Assembly: GCA_000310025.1 (NCBI GenBank)
Contig: FN649759.1
Coordinates: 753,723-817,722, forward strand
Reading direction: 5' to 3'
Source of the DNA: Ectocarpus siliculosus
Lineage: Eukaryota > Sar > Phaeophyceae > Ectocarpales > Ectocarpaceae
Length of the DNA stretch: 64,000 nt
Position numbers and translations under genes: made by a program. How positions within the stretch are numbered: position 1 is the first letter of the stretch; every line of letters starts with the position of its first letter. This document shows, one piece after another, positions 23,248-35,670 of the stretch. Below the pieces are notes generated by a model, which worked only from the letters and a program-made list of their open reading frames with translations, made no database searches and had not been told where the DNA came from.

Positions 23248-24950
23248 TCAGGACGCGTTTGGCCCATCCAAGAACTTCACGCTGTCCATGATAAAGCTCT
23301 CGCAGCCCGGAAAGTACATGTTTACAAACTCCTCGAAGGGCGCGCGATCAGCGGCCTTGACGGCAACGAGGACCGCCGCCCCCATCTTGCTATCGTCACC
23401 AGCCCAGGCCGCACGCTTCTTCATCCTCAACACATCAAGAACCTTCGAGAGTACGGAAGGGCTGCAGTCTTTGATCAGCCATCGTCCGTGCGTGTCTTTG
23501 TCCTTGTCGGTGACGGGCTATTTGGTCTCGTCGAATCTAGCGGCCAGGGCGGAGTCAGGGCATGCTTGGAGAGTTGAAAGCGGAGTTGTCATCCTCTCGG
23601 TCTTTCTAGGCCCACGAACACTGAGTTCCACGATGGGATCTTCGACACCGGCAGCAATGTGCGGGCCGTAGACTGCTCTCAAGGCTTTGACGGAAGCTGC
23701 CGCCATGGCATTCGCTAGGACAAGCTCACGCTGATACGTGTGCAGTGCTGCCCGTTCGTCTTTCAGCCACTCGGCAATGGGAACATCGAACCTGTACACA
23801 TCGTTCTCGTGCTCCTCTGCCGACATAGCACTAGCTCCAAAATACGCTGCACAGTCGATGAGACCGGTGACGGTCGGCGGGGTTTGGTCCACTCCAAACA
23901 CCTCGATGTCTGCGATCGCCTTGTTGAGGGCGAGAAATGGATGTCCGGCCGGGATGTCGTATGTGCCGTTGTTAACTACAAGCGTCTTGTTGCCCAAAAC
24001 CCCAAACAAGTCCACGCGCGGATCCGTAGGCCCTAACCTCGGACCACGGGATGCATAGCAATATACGACACCAGTACGGCCTTCCTTGGGACCCCATTCG
24101 GCGGGTTGAACGGTGTGTGATCTTTCGTTGCCGTTCTAGAGCATGAACAAGAACGATCCGGGTGAGTGCACACCACGATCATCAGTCGAACGTGTGGTCC
24201 ATAGAACGCTTGAGAATCCTCCGACGACGCTGTAGCTGTCTTCGTTGCTTTCAACCTTTATTCGAAACAAGGAGGTCGTGAAGGGACTGTCATCCCCGCA
24301 CCGGGCATGGAACGCTGCACCAGACCAGCCATCCCGGGACGCACGGTAGAGCAGCTCCAGCCCCTCCGGCCTACCGGGGCACCACCCCAAAAAAGTTGCT
24401 GTAAGCCGCTCGGCTTCATGGAGTTGGAGTATGGTGCTTCCTCCAGTGACCTTCATACCAACACACAGCCCAAGAGCACTGGCTACACCACCAATATACG
24501 GCTTCTCGTCGACGGGCAAGTTGTTGTTTCCGGACCTCTTCGAGGATGCACCATCACAGAGAAGTTCCTCAACGCAAACGGCAGACGCATCCAGCACAAT
24601 ACGGCCATCTTCAGAACGCGGAAGACGCTTGTCCCACACACACCCTTCGAACAGATCTCCTAGCGTCCAACTCGATGACGATGCTTCACCTGTCTTCCTG
24701 AACACCGACCGAGCAATGTTGACGTCCAGCCCACCAACGTTCAATCTCACGAAGCTTGGCGGGATAGATGACACCATGGACATTCCGGCCTGACTTATTT
24801 TGGACTCGAGGGCTTCCCAGCCGGAATCCAGCGTATCCCACTCTTTCTTCATCTCTTTCGTCCGGTGGTCAAGAAGTTCTTCCAGTTCCGAGCGTGCGCC
24901 TGAGCTGCCGTCGAAAAGCGCTCATGCTCGTTGGGATGGTGGCGAGTCAT
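23248..24950 (-). pseudogene. KTD-TLDc-KTD family gene, copy C, broken
   Basis: Begins at the ATG at 24950 (MTRHHPNEHERFST) and follows copy D to the final stop at 23248. Compared with D it has a one-base deletion near 24885 in the coiled coil, an in-frame stop where D has a Lys after the FLF-L strand of the TLDc (near 24136), and a Trp-to-stop change at the start of the second KTD (23518). Between these the frame is preserved and the sequence is close to D: first KTD FVRLNVGGLDVNIARSVF, TLDc ELLYRASRDGWSGAAFHARC, last domain ending FVNMYFPGCESFIMDSVKF. The decay is therefore recent. Confidence 0.85.
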
Positions 24951-25301
24951 GGATGGCTGGGCACTGGACCACAGGCCATGCGGAACAATCCGAAACGTCT
25001 CCTGCTTGGAATCCTATGAAAACGTCGTAGCGGAACGTGTTAGGCGGTAGACAACAACGTGTGCTGCTGTTGGACAATGCGAGATAGTCGTGTCGAAAGG
25101 AAAAGGGCGGCATGATCGAACAACATGATTATTGAGACAGTAGGTCAAAGACCGACGGAAGAGGGCAACCACGCTTTATCGACACAGTAGGCCGTAGACC
25201 TGCGGAAGAAGGAATACGTTCGATTCCTACATGTGAGTACGCAGAGCCCAGAAAACAACCAACCCTCGGTCACAGGTTTCTACCTTACTTCGAGAGATGT
25301 T

Positions 25302-26960
25302 TCAGCAACCCACACTGATGCTTGGCATCGAAACAGCGGTGGAGGTTCCATGCAGCAATAACAACAACAAGGGTAGCAGCACCCGCGGTTTCAGCATCAG
25401 AGCGCTGGGACGGACATCCCAAGAGTCTCCACTATAGGAGGGTTTGACTGACACTACAGAGGTACACCGATATCGGGAGTGGGGGGTGGGGATATGCAGC
25501 CCGTGACGATGTTGGGGCCGAAGGTGGGAGCTTGAGAAAAAGTGGGATGCACGTAGTGTTGGGCAGACGTAGAATGCACACAAGATGGATCACGGTTCGA
25601 CCCAGTGGCGGACTCGTATGCATAACTCAAGCAGTAAACGGGGGACTGGCAGGGAATTTGATGTGTCGATGAAGTGACCAAAGAAAATAAATACGTGGCA
25701 AGCGTCGGCAAACGAAAGGCTAGGCGTAGTGGCAGTCCACGTCAAAACCGGGGGTGACGTTAAGTTGAATTTCGGCCTCCGTGTTGTCAATATGTTCTCG
25801 TACGCGGCGTTGAAGAAGCTGTTTGGGGTGAGGTTGAGGCAGTCACGACTACGAGGACCGGTGGATGTTGGGTGGAGAGGCGAGTTTGGTCGTTTGTCCT
25901 GAACCCCTTTTCTTTGTAGAAACCTCGATCGAGTGTTTCAATTGGGAACAGAGTAGACGGAGGGTATAAGAAGGCCATGACACAATTCCATCAGGCTTCT
26001 TTGATGGTTGAGAAATGCAAGCGGTGTTTTTTTCACCCGGGCGGGGGGCATAGTTATGGCCAAGGCCAAGTAGCTTCGACAAGTGCGGGATGAAACCTGC
26101 AGAATACGTTTCACTGTTGAGACAGGGGCAGTATGAACAGATCGGGGATAGAAGGGCCGGGGGTCGGTGCGAATACTGATGTTCTGATTCGCCCTGTGCT
26201 TGGAGTTAGTACGGGAGGACAACTAGGATGGCGGCGATGGGAAGCTCACAGGACTTCATCTGGAAAGCTGGTGATCGGGGAAAGCATGGCACACCTCCAT
26301 TCATCAGCTGGAGGTGGAACGAGTGAAAGTTGGTGTTGGGACCGGAGAGAACCACCAAGGTCTAGGGGTGATGTCTGGGTAGCGGGTGGGGGTCACACAG
26401 CATTGCGCACCTCCGCGTTGGGGAAAAGCTATTGATGCAGCTGACCACGAATTCGTTGGGGTGTTAGGTATTGACGTAGAGCGTGGGAGTTAGTTCTAGG
26501 AGAGGTGGGGGCACATGAATCCATCTCCCCCTCAGAAACAATTGCGCCCCCGCCAAAGAATGCATGAAAACGGCGTTCATCTCCTGGGCATCGTAAGAAT
26601 ATCGGAAAATACCCAGCTCGCCGAGAGTTGAATTCCAGGGCCTAGCGACTACAAGTGCATTTTGTTTCCAAGGAACCGAGGCGACTGGCTGGCCATCAAT
26701 GGCGATGGCCGTGTTCGGTGACACGTGTCACCCATTTTCGCAGAATTTTCACAAATCCCCACGACACGACTGGTGGCGGCTAAACACGCTGTCAAGCAAT
26801 ACCATCGAAAGCATGGCGAAGGAACGGCAGGTACGGGTTCGATATCTTGGCCGCAGCAGGGGTCTAATCTTATCGAGTTTCTGTCTGTGTTTCACGACAA
26901 TGAAGACGGAATCTTCGTACGTATCAGCAACCGTAATCAACGGGAAGGGCTGCAGAAAGT
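25302..26960 (-). pseudogene. Unidentified conserved block, unit 1
   Basis: Minus-strand translation gives fragments shared with unit 2, in order: ARPWNSTLGELGIFRYSYDA, then SPLDLGGSLRSQHQLS with PPPADEWRCAMLSPITSF, then HLSKLLGLGHNY and LRLLCSQLKHSIEVSTK. They are interrupted by stops and shifts, so this is either a multi-exon gene or a broken one. I do not recognise the family. Confidence 0.4.
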
Positions 26961-27388
26961 ACGTTTCCGATTTTGGGATAATCTAGGCTGTAGAGAGAGA
27001 CAGAACCAGTACTCGGCTCGTTCATGCCCGCGTCGAAAATCTAGCAGAAGAATGCTGACCAATTGACGATCCGACGTACCCATCGTTGCTGCTAGCGATG
27101 GCACCACCGCCGCCGACGTCGCCATGATTGACTGCTCATTATTCCGGGGAATTTTCTTCTTACTCTGTTTTGCATCTTGGATCTTCATGGGGTGCTGGGA
27201 GTTGACCCAGGCCCCCATACATGCATGAAGAAACGACGCGTAGGTGGTGGTATTCGTGGCAGTGGTGGAGGTGGAGAGGTGTCAATCCAAATGATTCTGT
27301 AGGCGCTGTTGGGAGCCTCGGCGTTGACCACGCGGCCTACGCAGCTGGGAGGGACCCATACGCATCGGGGCCACTCATGGAGTACAGC

Positions 27389-27426
27389 ACGGCAGCCGCA
27401 GCCGCAGCAGCAGCAGCAGCAGCAGG
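27389..27426. repeat. CAG/CCGCAG microsatellite
   Basis: About 12 CAG or CCGCAG triplets. In one frame it encodes poly-Ala, in another poly-Gln. The matching position in unit 1 (about 22210-22230) has only a short CAGCAGCAGCAG, so the tract expanded after duplication. Confidence 0.85.
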
Positions 27427-28548
27427 TGACATCGCCGCACAAGACGAGAGCCGGCAGCACCAGACCCAACGGGTCCCACAGCGGCGGAGGCGACGGCGGC
27501 GTCGGTGGCCTCGGTGGCGGGGCTGCACTCACGTGAAGCCGGGAATTCTTTTATTTTCGTTGGTCAGGGCAGCCCTGCTCGAACAGGTGTGACAAGGGAT
27601 GTCTTCAAAGAGAGCCTACGATAACTTGAAGTATGTGGGAGGTCGAACTCCCGAAAAAGGACGTATGCGAAACTGCTGGATACTTGGTTGGTTGGTGTAA
27701 CGAATACCCACAGAGATTTCATGACAAACCGAACTTACGTTCATTTGAGCGAAGCGTGTACGTCCGGAAAGCCCTTCCCCCGCAGGCGAGTGCCTCGTAT
27801 TTTCTTGTTCGATTTTGGTTTTTAGGCTGAAAATAAAGTGGAAGAAAAGTTAAGCGTATGAAAATATCGAAAAACACCACCTACGAGGGAAGGGCCTAAC
27901 GTGCGGACCAGACCCTCGTTTCTCGTTGAGCGTTCGGCGAAACGCATCGATCGTCTTCCAAACATCTATCACAATATCCCCCTCCTCCCTATTTGCAGCC
28001 TTCCTCTCCATCCTTCCATTCCCTATCACACAACAAAGAATACTGGTGCACAATGCCCCGTTAGCGAGAACGGTACCGCGTAAGAATTACATTGCATTTC
28101 GGTCATATACTACGAATTTCGGTCAAATATTTCGATGATTGCGCAAGCAATTCTATGGTACCTCACGCTAAATCACAAAAGAGACATTCCCAAGGCACAC
28201 GACTACCCCTACAGAATTTGTTATAGCATTGACGTAAAAAATGTCTTCAGTATCCCGGGCAGGAAAGAACTCGTTATATACCTGCGGCGTTGGTTCGACA
28301 GAGAGACGAATGGCCGGCAGGTTGGGGCGGGGAAACCTTGGAGAGGTGAGCAATCGAATAGTAGGAAACATGCGGGTAGCCCAGTGGGGGCAAGGGAGGC
28401 GCTTGGTGCATCTGTATTTGGTGGACTTCCAACGGTGGAGTAAATGACACATGTAAACGCCCCAATACATGTACGGCGTGCAACTGTTTATCTACAAACT
28501 CGGTAGGACAACGCTCACCTGCTGAACGGGCGGTTCCGTATTCGCTGG

Positions 28549-30267
28549 TCAGGGCCCGTTTGGCCCATCCAAGAACTTCACGCTGTCCATGATAAAGCTC
28601 TCGCAGCCCGGAAAGTACATATTGACGAACTCCTCGAAGGGCGCGCGATCAGCGTCCTTGATGGCAACGAGGACCGCCGCCCCCATCTTGCCATCGTCAC
28701 CAGCCCAGGCCTCACGCTTCTTCATCCTCAACACATCAAGAACCTTTGAGAATACCGAAGGACTGCAGTCTTTCATCACGCGGCGCCCGTGCGCGTCTTT
28801 GTCTTTCTCGGTGACGGGCCATTTGGCCTCGTCGAATCTAGCAGCCAGGGCCGATTCAGGGCATGCTTGGAGAGTTGAAAGCAGAGTTGTCATCCTCTCG
28901 GTCGTTCTAGACCCACGAACACTGAGTTCGACGATGGGATCTTTGACACCGGCAGCCGTGTGAGGGCCGTACACCGCTGCCAAGGCTTTGAGGGAAGCTG
29001 CCGCCATGGTATTCGCTTGGACAAGCTCACGTTGAGCCGTGTGCAGTGCTGCCCGTTCGTCTTTCAGCGACCCCGCGATGGACGTACCGAACCTGTACAC
29101 ATCGTTCTCGTGCTCCTCTGCCGACATAGCACTAGCTTCAAAATACGCTGCACAGTCGATGAGACCGGTGACGGTCGGCGGGGTAGTAGGTAACGTCCCC
29201 ATGGTTTGGCGCACCCGAAACACCTCGACATCGGCGATCGCCCTCCCGCCTAAGCGGATAAACTGAAATCCAGGCGGGACGGCGTATACCTGGTTGCCGG
29301 CGACAAGGGTCTGGTTGGTCCAGACGACAGACAAATCAAAAATGCGGCCACGACCAAATATCAGGCCAAACTTTTCCATGTCATACGCTCCACTAGGTTT
29401 AGGATTTCGTATTCTTAGACCCCATATAGCGGGTTGAAAGTTGTGTGATTCTTCGATGCCGTCCTTGAGGATGAAAAGGAACGAGTCCAAACCGCGATTC
29501 TCTGGCGGCAATGCGGTCCATGGAACGCTGGAGAACCCCCCGACAATGCTGTCGCTGGTGTTAGCGTCTTGAGTCTTCACACGAAACAAGGAGATCGTAG
29601 AGGGGCTGTCATCGCCGCACCGGGCGTGAAGCGCATCTCCAGACCAGCCATCCCGGGATGCACGGTAGAGCAGCTCCAGCCCCTCTGGCCTACCGGGGCA
29701 CCACCCCAAAATAGTGGCTGTAAGTCGCTCGGCTTCATCGTGCGGCAGTGTAGTGCTTCCTCCAGGGACTGTCATACCGAGATCCAGCCCAAGAGCACTG
29801 GCTACACCACCAATATACGGCTTCTCGTCGTCGGGAAAGTTGCTGTTTCCGGGCCTCTTTGATGATGCATCACAGAGAAGTTCCTCAACGCAAACAGGAG
29901 ACTCATCCAGCACAATACGGCCATCTTCACAACGCGGAAGACGCTTGTCCCACACACACCCTTCGAACAGATCTCCCAGCGTCCAAGTTGATGACGATGA
30001 TTCACCTGCCTTCCTGAGTACAGACCGAGCAATGTTCACGTCCAGCCCACCAACGTTCAATCTCACGATGCTTGGCTGGATAGATGACACCATGGACATT
30101 CCGGTCTCGTTCATTTTGGACTCGAGGGCTTCCCAACCGGAATCCAGCTTGTCCCACTCTTTCTTCATCTCTTTCGTCCGGTGGTCAAGAAGCTCTTCCA
30201 GTTCCTGAGCGTGTGCCTTTGTTGCCGTCGAAAAGCGCTCATGTTCATTGGGATGGTGGCGAGTCAT
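28549..30267 (-). CDS. KTD-TLDc-KTD protein, copy D, whole
   Basis: A single uninterrupted frame of 572 codons. Residues 1-60 form a charged coiled coil (ELEELLDHRTKEMKKEWDKL). Residues 67-135 resemble a K-channel tetramerisation (T1/BTB) domain: IVRLNVGGLDVNIARSVL, then WDKRLPRCEDGRIVLDESP. Residues 180-352 look like TLDc: ELLYRASRDGWSGDALHARC, IVGGFSSVPW, SFLFILKD. Residues 395-430 are helical. Residues 445-520 again look T1/BTB-like: VELSVRGSRTTERMTTLLST, then KDCSPSVFSKVLDVLRM. T1/BTB domains oligomerise or recruit cullin-3; TLDc domains are linked to oxidative-stress response and V-ATPase binding. A soluble scaffold is inferred; no membrane segment or signal peptide is seen. Confidence 0.8.
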   Translation of the reverse strand: MTRHHPNEHERFSTATKAHAQELEELLDHRTKEMKKEWDKLDSGWEALESKMNETGMSMVSSIQPSIVRLNVGGLDVNIARSVLRKAGESSSSTWTLGDLFEGCVWDKRLPRCEDGRIVLDESPVCVEELLCDASSKRPGNSNFPDDEKPYIGGVASALGLDLGMTVPGGSTTLPHDEAERLTATILGWCPGRPEGLELLYRASRDGWSGDALHARCGDDSPSTISLFRVKTQDANTSDSIVGGFSSVPWTALPPENRGLDSFLFILKDGIEESHNFQPAIWGLRIRNPKPSGAYDMEKFGLIFGRGRIFDLSVVWTNQTLVAGNQVYAVPPGFQFIRLGGRAIADVEVFRVRQTMGTLPTTPPTVTGLIDCAAYFEASAMSAEEHENDVYRFGTSIAGSLKDERAALHTAQRELVQANTMAAASLKALAAVYGPHTAAGVKDPIVELSVRGSRTTERMTTLLSTLQACPESALAARFDEAKWPVTEKDKDAHGRRVMKDCSPSVFSKVLDVLRMKKREAWAGDDGKMGAAVLVAIKDADRAPFEEFVNMYFPGCESFIMDSVKFLDGPNGP

Positions 30268-30455
30268 CGATGTTGGCGCACTGGATCACAGGCCAGGCGG
30301 AACAATCCGAAACGTCTCCTCCTCGAAATCCTGTGAGAATCTCGTAGCGGAACGTGCAAGGCGGTGGACCATGACGGGTGCTGCTGTTGGACAGTCCGAG
30401 ATAGCCGTGTCGAAAGGGCGGCATGATCGAAAAACATGATTATTGAGACATTAGA

Positions 30456-32010
30456 TCAATTACCGACGGAAGAGGACAACCACGCTTTGCTTGCACAGTA
30501 GGCTGTAGACCTGCAGAAAAAGGGAATAAGTTCGATTCCTACATGTGAGCACGGAGAGGCCAAAACACAACAAACCCTCGGTGTTGTTTTTCCACCATGC
30601 TTCCAGAAACGTTTCAGCAACCCACACTGATGCTTGGCATCGAAACAGCGGTTGAGGTTCCATGCAGAAACAACAACAGCAAGGGTGGCAGCACCAGCAG
30701 TTTGTTTCAGCATTAGAGCGCTGGGACGGAGATCCCAACAGTCTCCACTGGGTCGACTGATACTACAGGGGTACAACGATATCAGGATCGGACGGTGGGG
30801 ATATGCAGCCCGTGACGATGTTGGGGCCGAAGGTGGGAGTTTGAGGGAAGTGGGATGTGCGTAATATTGGGCAGGCGTGTCGACGAAGTGACCCAAAAAT
30901 ACAAATACGTGGCAAGCGTCGGCAAACGAAAGGCTAGGCGTGGGGGCGGTCCGTGTCAAAACCGGGCGTGACGTTAGGTTGAATTTGGGCCTCAGTGTTG
31001 TAAAATTATTCTCGTACGCGGCGTTGAAGAAGCTGTTTGGGGTGAGGTTGAGGCAGTCACGACTACGAGGACCGGTGGATGTTGGGTGGAGAGGCGAGTT
31101 TGGTCGTTTGTCCTGAACCACCTTTGTAGAAACCTCGATCGAGTGTTTCAATTGGGAACAGAGTAAACGGAGGGGATAAGAAAGCCATGACACAATTCCA
31201 TCAGGGTTGAGAAATTCAAGCGGTGTGTTTTCACCCGGGCGGGAGACATAGTCGCGGCCAAGGCCAAGTAGCTTCGACAAGTGCGGGATGAAACCTGCAG
31301 AATACGTTTCACTGTTGAGACAGGGGAGTATGAACAGATCGGGGATAAAAGGGCCGGGGGTTGGTGCGAATATTGAAATTCTGATTCGCCCTGTGCTTGG
31401 AGTTAGTACGGGAGGACAACGAGGATAGCGGCTATGGGAAGCTCACAGGACGATATCTGGAAAGCTGGTGATCGGGGAAAGCATGGCACACCCCCATTCA
31501 TCAGCTGGAGGTGGAAGGCGTGAAAGTTGGTGTTGGGACCGGAGAGAACCACCAAGGTCTAGGGGTGATGATTTAGACGGGTGGGGGTCTAACAGCGTTG
31601 CGCACCTCCGCGTTGGGGAAAAGCTATTGATGCAGCTGACCACGAATTCGTTGAGGTGTTAGGCATTGACGTACAGCGTGGGAGTTAGTTCTAGGAGAGG
31701 TGGGGGACATGAATCCATCTCCCCCTCGGAAACAATTGCCTCCCCCGCCAAAGAATGCATGAAAACGGCGTTCATCTCCTGGGCATCGTAAGAATATCGG
31801 AAAATACCCAACTCACCGAGAGTTGAATTCCAGGGCCTAGCGAGTGGGACTTCATTTTGTTTCCGACATTCCAAGGCGACTGGCTAGATATCAATGGTGA
31901 TGGCCCAAATCCCCACGACTGATGACCACTAAACACGTTGTCAAGCAATACCGTCGACAGCATATGACGCAGGAATGGCAGGTACGGGTTCAAAATCTTG
32001 CCGCAGCGGG
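30456..32010 (-). CDS. Unidentified conserved block, unit 2, with a 274-codon frame
   Basis: The longest frame (30456-31280) begins MSKLLGLGRDYVSRPGE and reads LRLLCSQLKHSIEVSTK, then Ser/Pro/Thr-rich text. Upstream on the same strand lie fragments matching unit 1: NSTLGELGIFRYSYDAQEMN (near 31840) and LPPPADEWGCAMLSPITSF (near 31500). If it is a gene it has several exons and lies upstream of copy D on the same strand. The C-terminal part after about 30700 is not preserved in unit 1, so the frame's length may be chance. Confidence 0.35.
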
Positions 32011-32335
32011 GTATAATTGATCCCGAGTTTCTGTCTGTGTTTCACGAAAATGTAGACGGAATCTTTAGACATACCAGAACCCGTGAACCACGGGAAGGGC
32101 TGCAGGGAAGTGTGTCTCCGGTTTCGGACATTCTAGGCTGTACTGTAGAGTGAGACAGAACCAGAACTCGGCAGGTTCATGCTAGAGTCGAAAATCTAGC
32201 AGAAGAGTGCTGACCAAATTGACCATCCGACGTGCCCACCGTTGCTGCTAGTGATGACACCACCGTCGCCGACGTCGCTCTCGTTGGCTGCTTATTTTTC
32301 AGGGGCATATCCGTTCTTACTCCGTTGATGCGAAA

Positions 32336-35300
32336 TAGCCGGCGTCGTGGACAGAAAACATGTAGCATGATCTCGGAGACTTTGCGTGAGAGAGCGTCGA
32401 GGGACTAGGGCTCGGTCTCCCCAGGACGACCTTCTACTGGAAACGCCAACCTGAATCAGGCACGGGCCCAGAGTTTCACATGTTGAAGATCTCGGCGGTG
32501 TTCTTTCGAACGAATCTACACATTACGCTCTTCTAAAATTGTCAACTTCAAGGCTCCGATTGCCCTGGAGAACTTCTCGCCAGGATTTTGGAGTACACGA
32601 CAAAGTCGTCTTACGTGTGAACAAGGTCAGAATACTGGTCATCACACCGAACCAGCAAAAATGTTATATATTCATAGCTGCTCTCTCTTCGTTTGCGGAC
32701 TCACAACATCATCTTCTGAAGACTTTGACGCCGACAGCCTGCTACAACTTTCTCAACGAGAGGAAATCGCTTTATTCAACAGCTCACAATTTGACCGAGA
32801 AAGGAAGTAATCACGAACGAACATGGTCTAGATACATGTGCCGGCAGCAGCATTTTCGAGCGCTCACCATTGAGCTTGTAGTTTGGATAATGGACGTTCC
32901 AGCCATAAACAACAGGCACCCCCTCTACATAGTTATGCTGCTGTACGCCCGTCATTTCCACTGCCGCTTTCCTATCGGATGGGGGCCAGTTTCGACTGAG
33001 AGAATCAATGGCGTCCAATGCCGCGTGCATACGAACACCTGGATTCGATTCGCGCTAACACCATACGAAATACTTAAACCACAGCTTAGTACTACTACCG
33101 TCACCTGGTGCTTTGTCCGGGGTAGAACGAGTGATAGAACAGATGATCGTGCGCATAGAAGGCCTTGCGAAGCCAGTCCCGGACAGAACAATGTGACTGT
33201 GTGCGGGAAGGTTGCTGGTGGCCGCCAGAGGCGGTACATTTTCAGGTGCGTCTGGCTCATTAATCAAGACTCTGTAGGAAGGAAGAGAGATGAGAGAATC
33301 CATTACACATGCCCATCGCGATTGATTTTGCTGTGTAGGGGTCTACGTTGTATGCATACGAGAGTAAGGCCACGGTCCCGCCAAGGCCCGGTAGGTATTC
33401 CTCCGAACCGTGTGCAATTGGCCCGCTTTTCTGTGTCTCGCGTCTCGAGTGCTCGAGTGCTCGAGTGCTCCCCCCGTCTCCTACGCAGTTTCGGGCTCTC
33501 CTCTCCCCTTCTCTCTTGTCAAACTCTCCACATACATGAGGCGGAACATGCCAGATGTCCACTCCCAAGGCCGCCAACCTATTGTACTGTATAACCGCAT
33601 GAATGGATTTTGACGGGAAATTAATGCTGTACACAACCTGGACCAGGACGCTCTTCCCATGTGGATACTCTATGAAAATACAACCGAGGGCGAGATATTC
33701 CGTACTGGTCACGATACTACTGGGGCTACATAAGGGACGTAAGCCAGACATCCAGAGCGATGGGATGCTCCTCCTCTGGATTCTGAAGCACGTCGAAGCG
33801 TCGGTGGTTCAGCCGAAAGCTTCGAACGAAGAGGGAACAAACAAGTGGAACATCGTGCGAGTTGACGAAGTACACGCCACCGGACACCGCAAACATGGGG
33901 CAAAGTTTCACACAATTCACACTCTATTGTAGTGGGAAGGCAAATCGCGGCGGCGTCCTGCCAGGTGGCGTTGTATCATCGGCCTCTTGGAGTGTCGCAA
34001 GAACAGTATGTCATACGGTTGGTAATTTCGTCAAGGAAGGCGGACAATAATCGCCCTCATTTATTTCTTGATATTTCGTGTGCCTTGAACGGGGCGACAC
34101 ACCGGGATGTAGGCATAATCAGCAGTTTGTTCATTCGTGTTCCGTGTGGTCGGATCAACAGGAAGGTCAACCTATGTATTGTCGCGGGGATGGAAATGGA
34201 AAATACGGTTTTTTCTGCCGTCTCGAGCAAGGACAGCGCGAAGATGGCAATCGTTTCCTCCACGGGTGAGAGTTTGCCGGATATGTGTGTTGTTGGCTGA
34301 GACGTTTGAACCTATTGGTGCTGAACCATGACAGATTCGCCGCAGCACGGTGTGGGGTGATTTCATTTGGCAAAGGCTTCTCAGTCCAAGGTGACGCGTG
34401 GCATTTTTTGCGAACATGCGGTATGTCCAGGAGTTTTGTCTCCACGGCGGTGTTCACGTCTCTGTCAACATCCTGTTCCGCGCAGAACGCCCAAAGAGCC
34501 TCGAAGTCGAGTTGTGCGCTTGGCAGCGAAACTTGGAGAGTAAATCCAAAATAGATGAAGTCCAAGCCAAGAGGTGATCGGGTTCATATTGAGATCTCCG
34601 GATACTCAAACGATCCTGCTCGAAACAAGCCGAAGAATCTCGTTGACTCAATTTCTTGCTCCAGAAAACGCCACACCTCACCGTCGAAGAGAGATACCCC
34701 GATAGCGTGGCAATTGCCGATGATTCCATCGTCCCCTTTCCCTCTGTGGTCACTTCGTCCCTTGTCTCAGACGCCTATTTTCGAGCCCCCCCGGTCAACA
34801 AGTTTGCATTTCTTGCAACCCCCCCCCACTCGATATGCCGTGCCGGCCCGCTCGTAAGAAACATCTGTTCGGGGTTTGGCTCAACACGATTGTGCCGAGG
34901 GGATGAGAGCGGTATTTCTGATGTCCTCAATACCATTATAGCAGAGATTATGTACTAGCATCTGCAAGCCACCAATGTATGGTGACTCCTTTGAACATCA
35001 AACGTGTATTTTGTACTGTTGCGGGTGCATGTACTCCGACTGTACTGTTGGAATACTAAGCCATGTCTGAGGTGGACAACGGACATTCCACTCGCATCGA
35101 AATTCAGCCGTCGACGGGTCCCGAACAACTCGTGTGCGTCATCCTCATCTCTGGTCGCTGCAGAGACGTCGGGAATCCACACCCTGCTAGCCTGCCGGCG
35201 TGTCGCAAATATTTATCGGATCGATCAGCGCCCATTTTCCTACGGCGGCGTTCGCCTCGCCTGCAATGTAGGCACGCGTACTTCATGCTCGTCTTAACCC

Positions 35301-35640
35301 AACATGTGGTTGGTTTCGGCGCAGCCATATGGTGATCTGCTCAGCAACGACCCCAAACCGCACCTCACGAACACTTAACGTTTCACCAACGTGCTGTCCA
35401 CTCTAGCTATTTCGCTGAACGGGACTCCCGAACATTGTTAGTGATACTGTACGCGTTCGGATGCTGCATCGATGACTTCTTCATCGAGGTCGAGGTAGTC
35501 ATCGCTGCCGACCAGGGCAATGGTCAGAGGTCGTTCTTTCTGCCAAGGTCCAACCCCAAATCGACATGTTTCAATCATCGGGAGGTCGGTATTGCGCAAT
35601 TTCTTGTTTCTCGATTGCATTCTGTCATCCGTCAGATGAG
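32336..35640 (-). other. Degenerate coding-like stretch, unidentified
   Basis: No whole gene is supported. Minus-strand fragments with protein-like composition occur at 35438-35620 (ALVGSDDYLDLDEEVIDAAS), 34955-35182 (ELFGTRRRLNFDASGMSVV), 34300-34565 (LPSAQLDFEALWAFCAEQD) and 33540-33751 (FIEYPHGKSVLVQVVYSINF). They could be exons of one decayed gene. A 351-codon plus-strand frame at 32539-33594 has no coherent composition and is likely chance. A GTGCTCGA word repeats three times near 33441-33470. Confidence 0.3.
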
Positions 35641-35670
35641 CTCAACTTCGTACGAACCATTGTCGTATAT

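Larger units (their letters stand above)
22000..27175. repeat. Tandem segmental duplication, unit 1
   Basis: Matches 27175-32335 in the same orientation at a spacing of about 5.2-5.3 kb. Anchors include GATCTTCATGGG(A/G)TGCTGGG at both starts, the KTD-TLDc-KTD starts at 24950 and 30267, and GATGAAACCTGCAGAATACG near 26090 and 31288. Indels of tens of bases separate the units. Unit 1 carries the broken gene C, unit 2 the whole gene D. Confidence 0.85.
27175..32335. repeat. Tandem segmental duplication, unit 2
   Basis: Second copy of the unit described at 22000-27175. The unit 1/unit 2 junction reads TTTGCATCTTGGATCTTCATG near 27170; the end of unit 2 (about 32300-32335, GTTCTTACTCCGTTGATGCG) corresponds to the end of unit 1. 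A CAG-rich tract has expanded in unit 2 near 27390-27425. Confidence 0.85.

Noticed and set aside
32539-33594. 351-codon plus-strand frame
   Set aside because: Composition is rich in Arg/Cys/His without domain signal, and minus-strand fragments in the same stretch look more protein-like. Probably chance.
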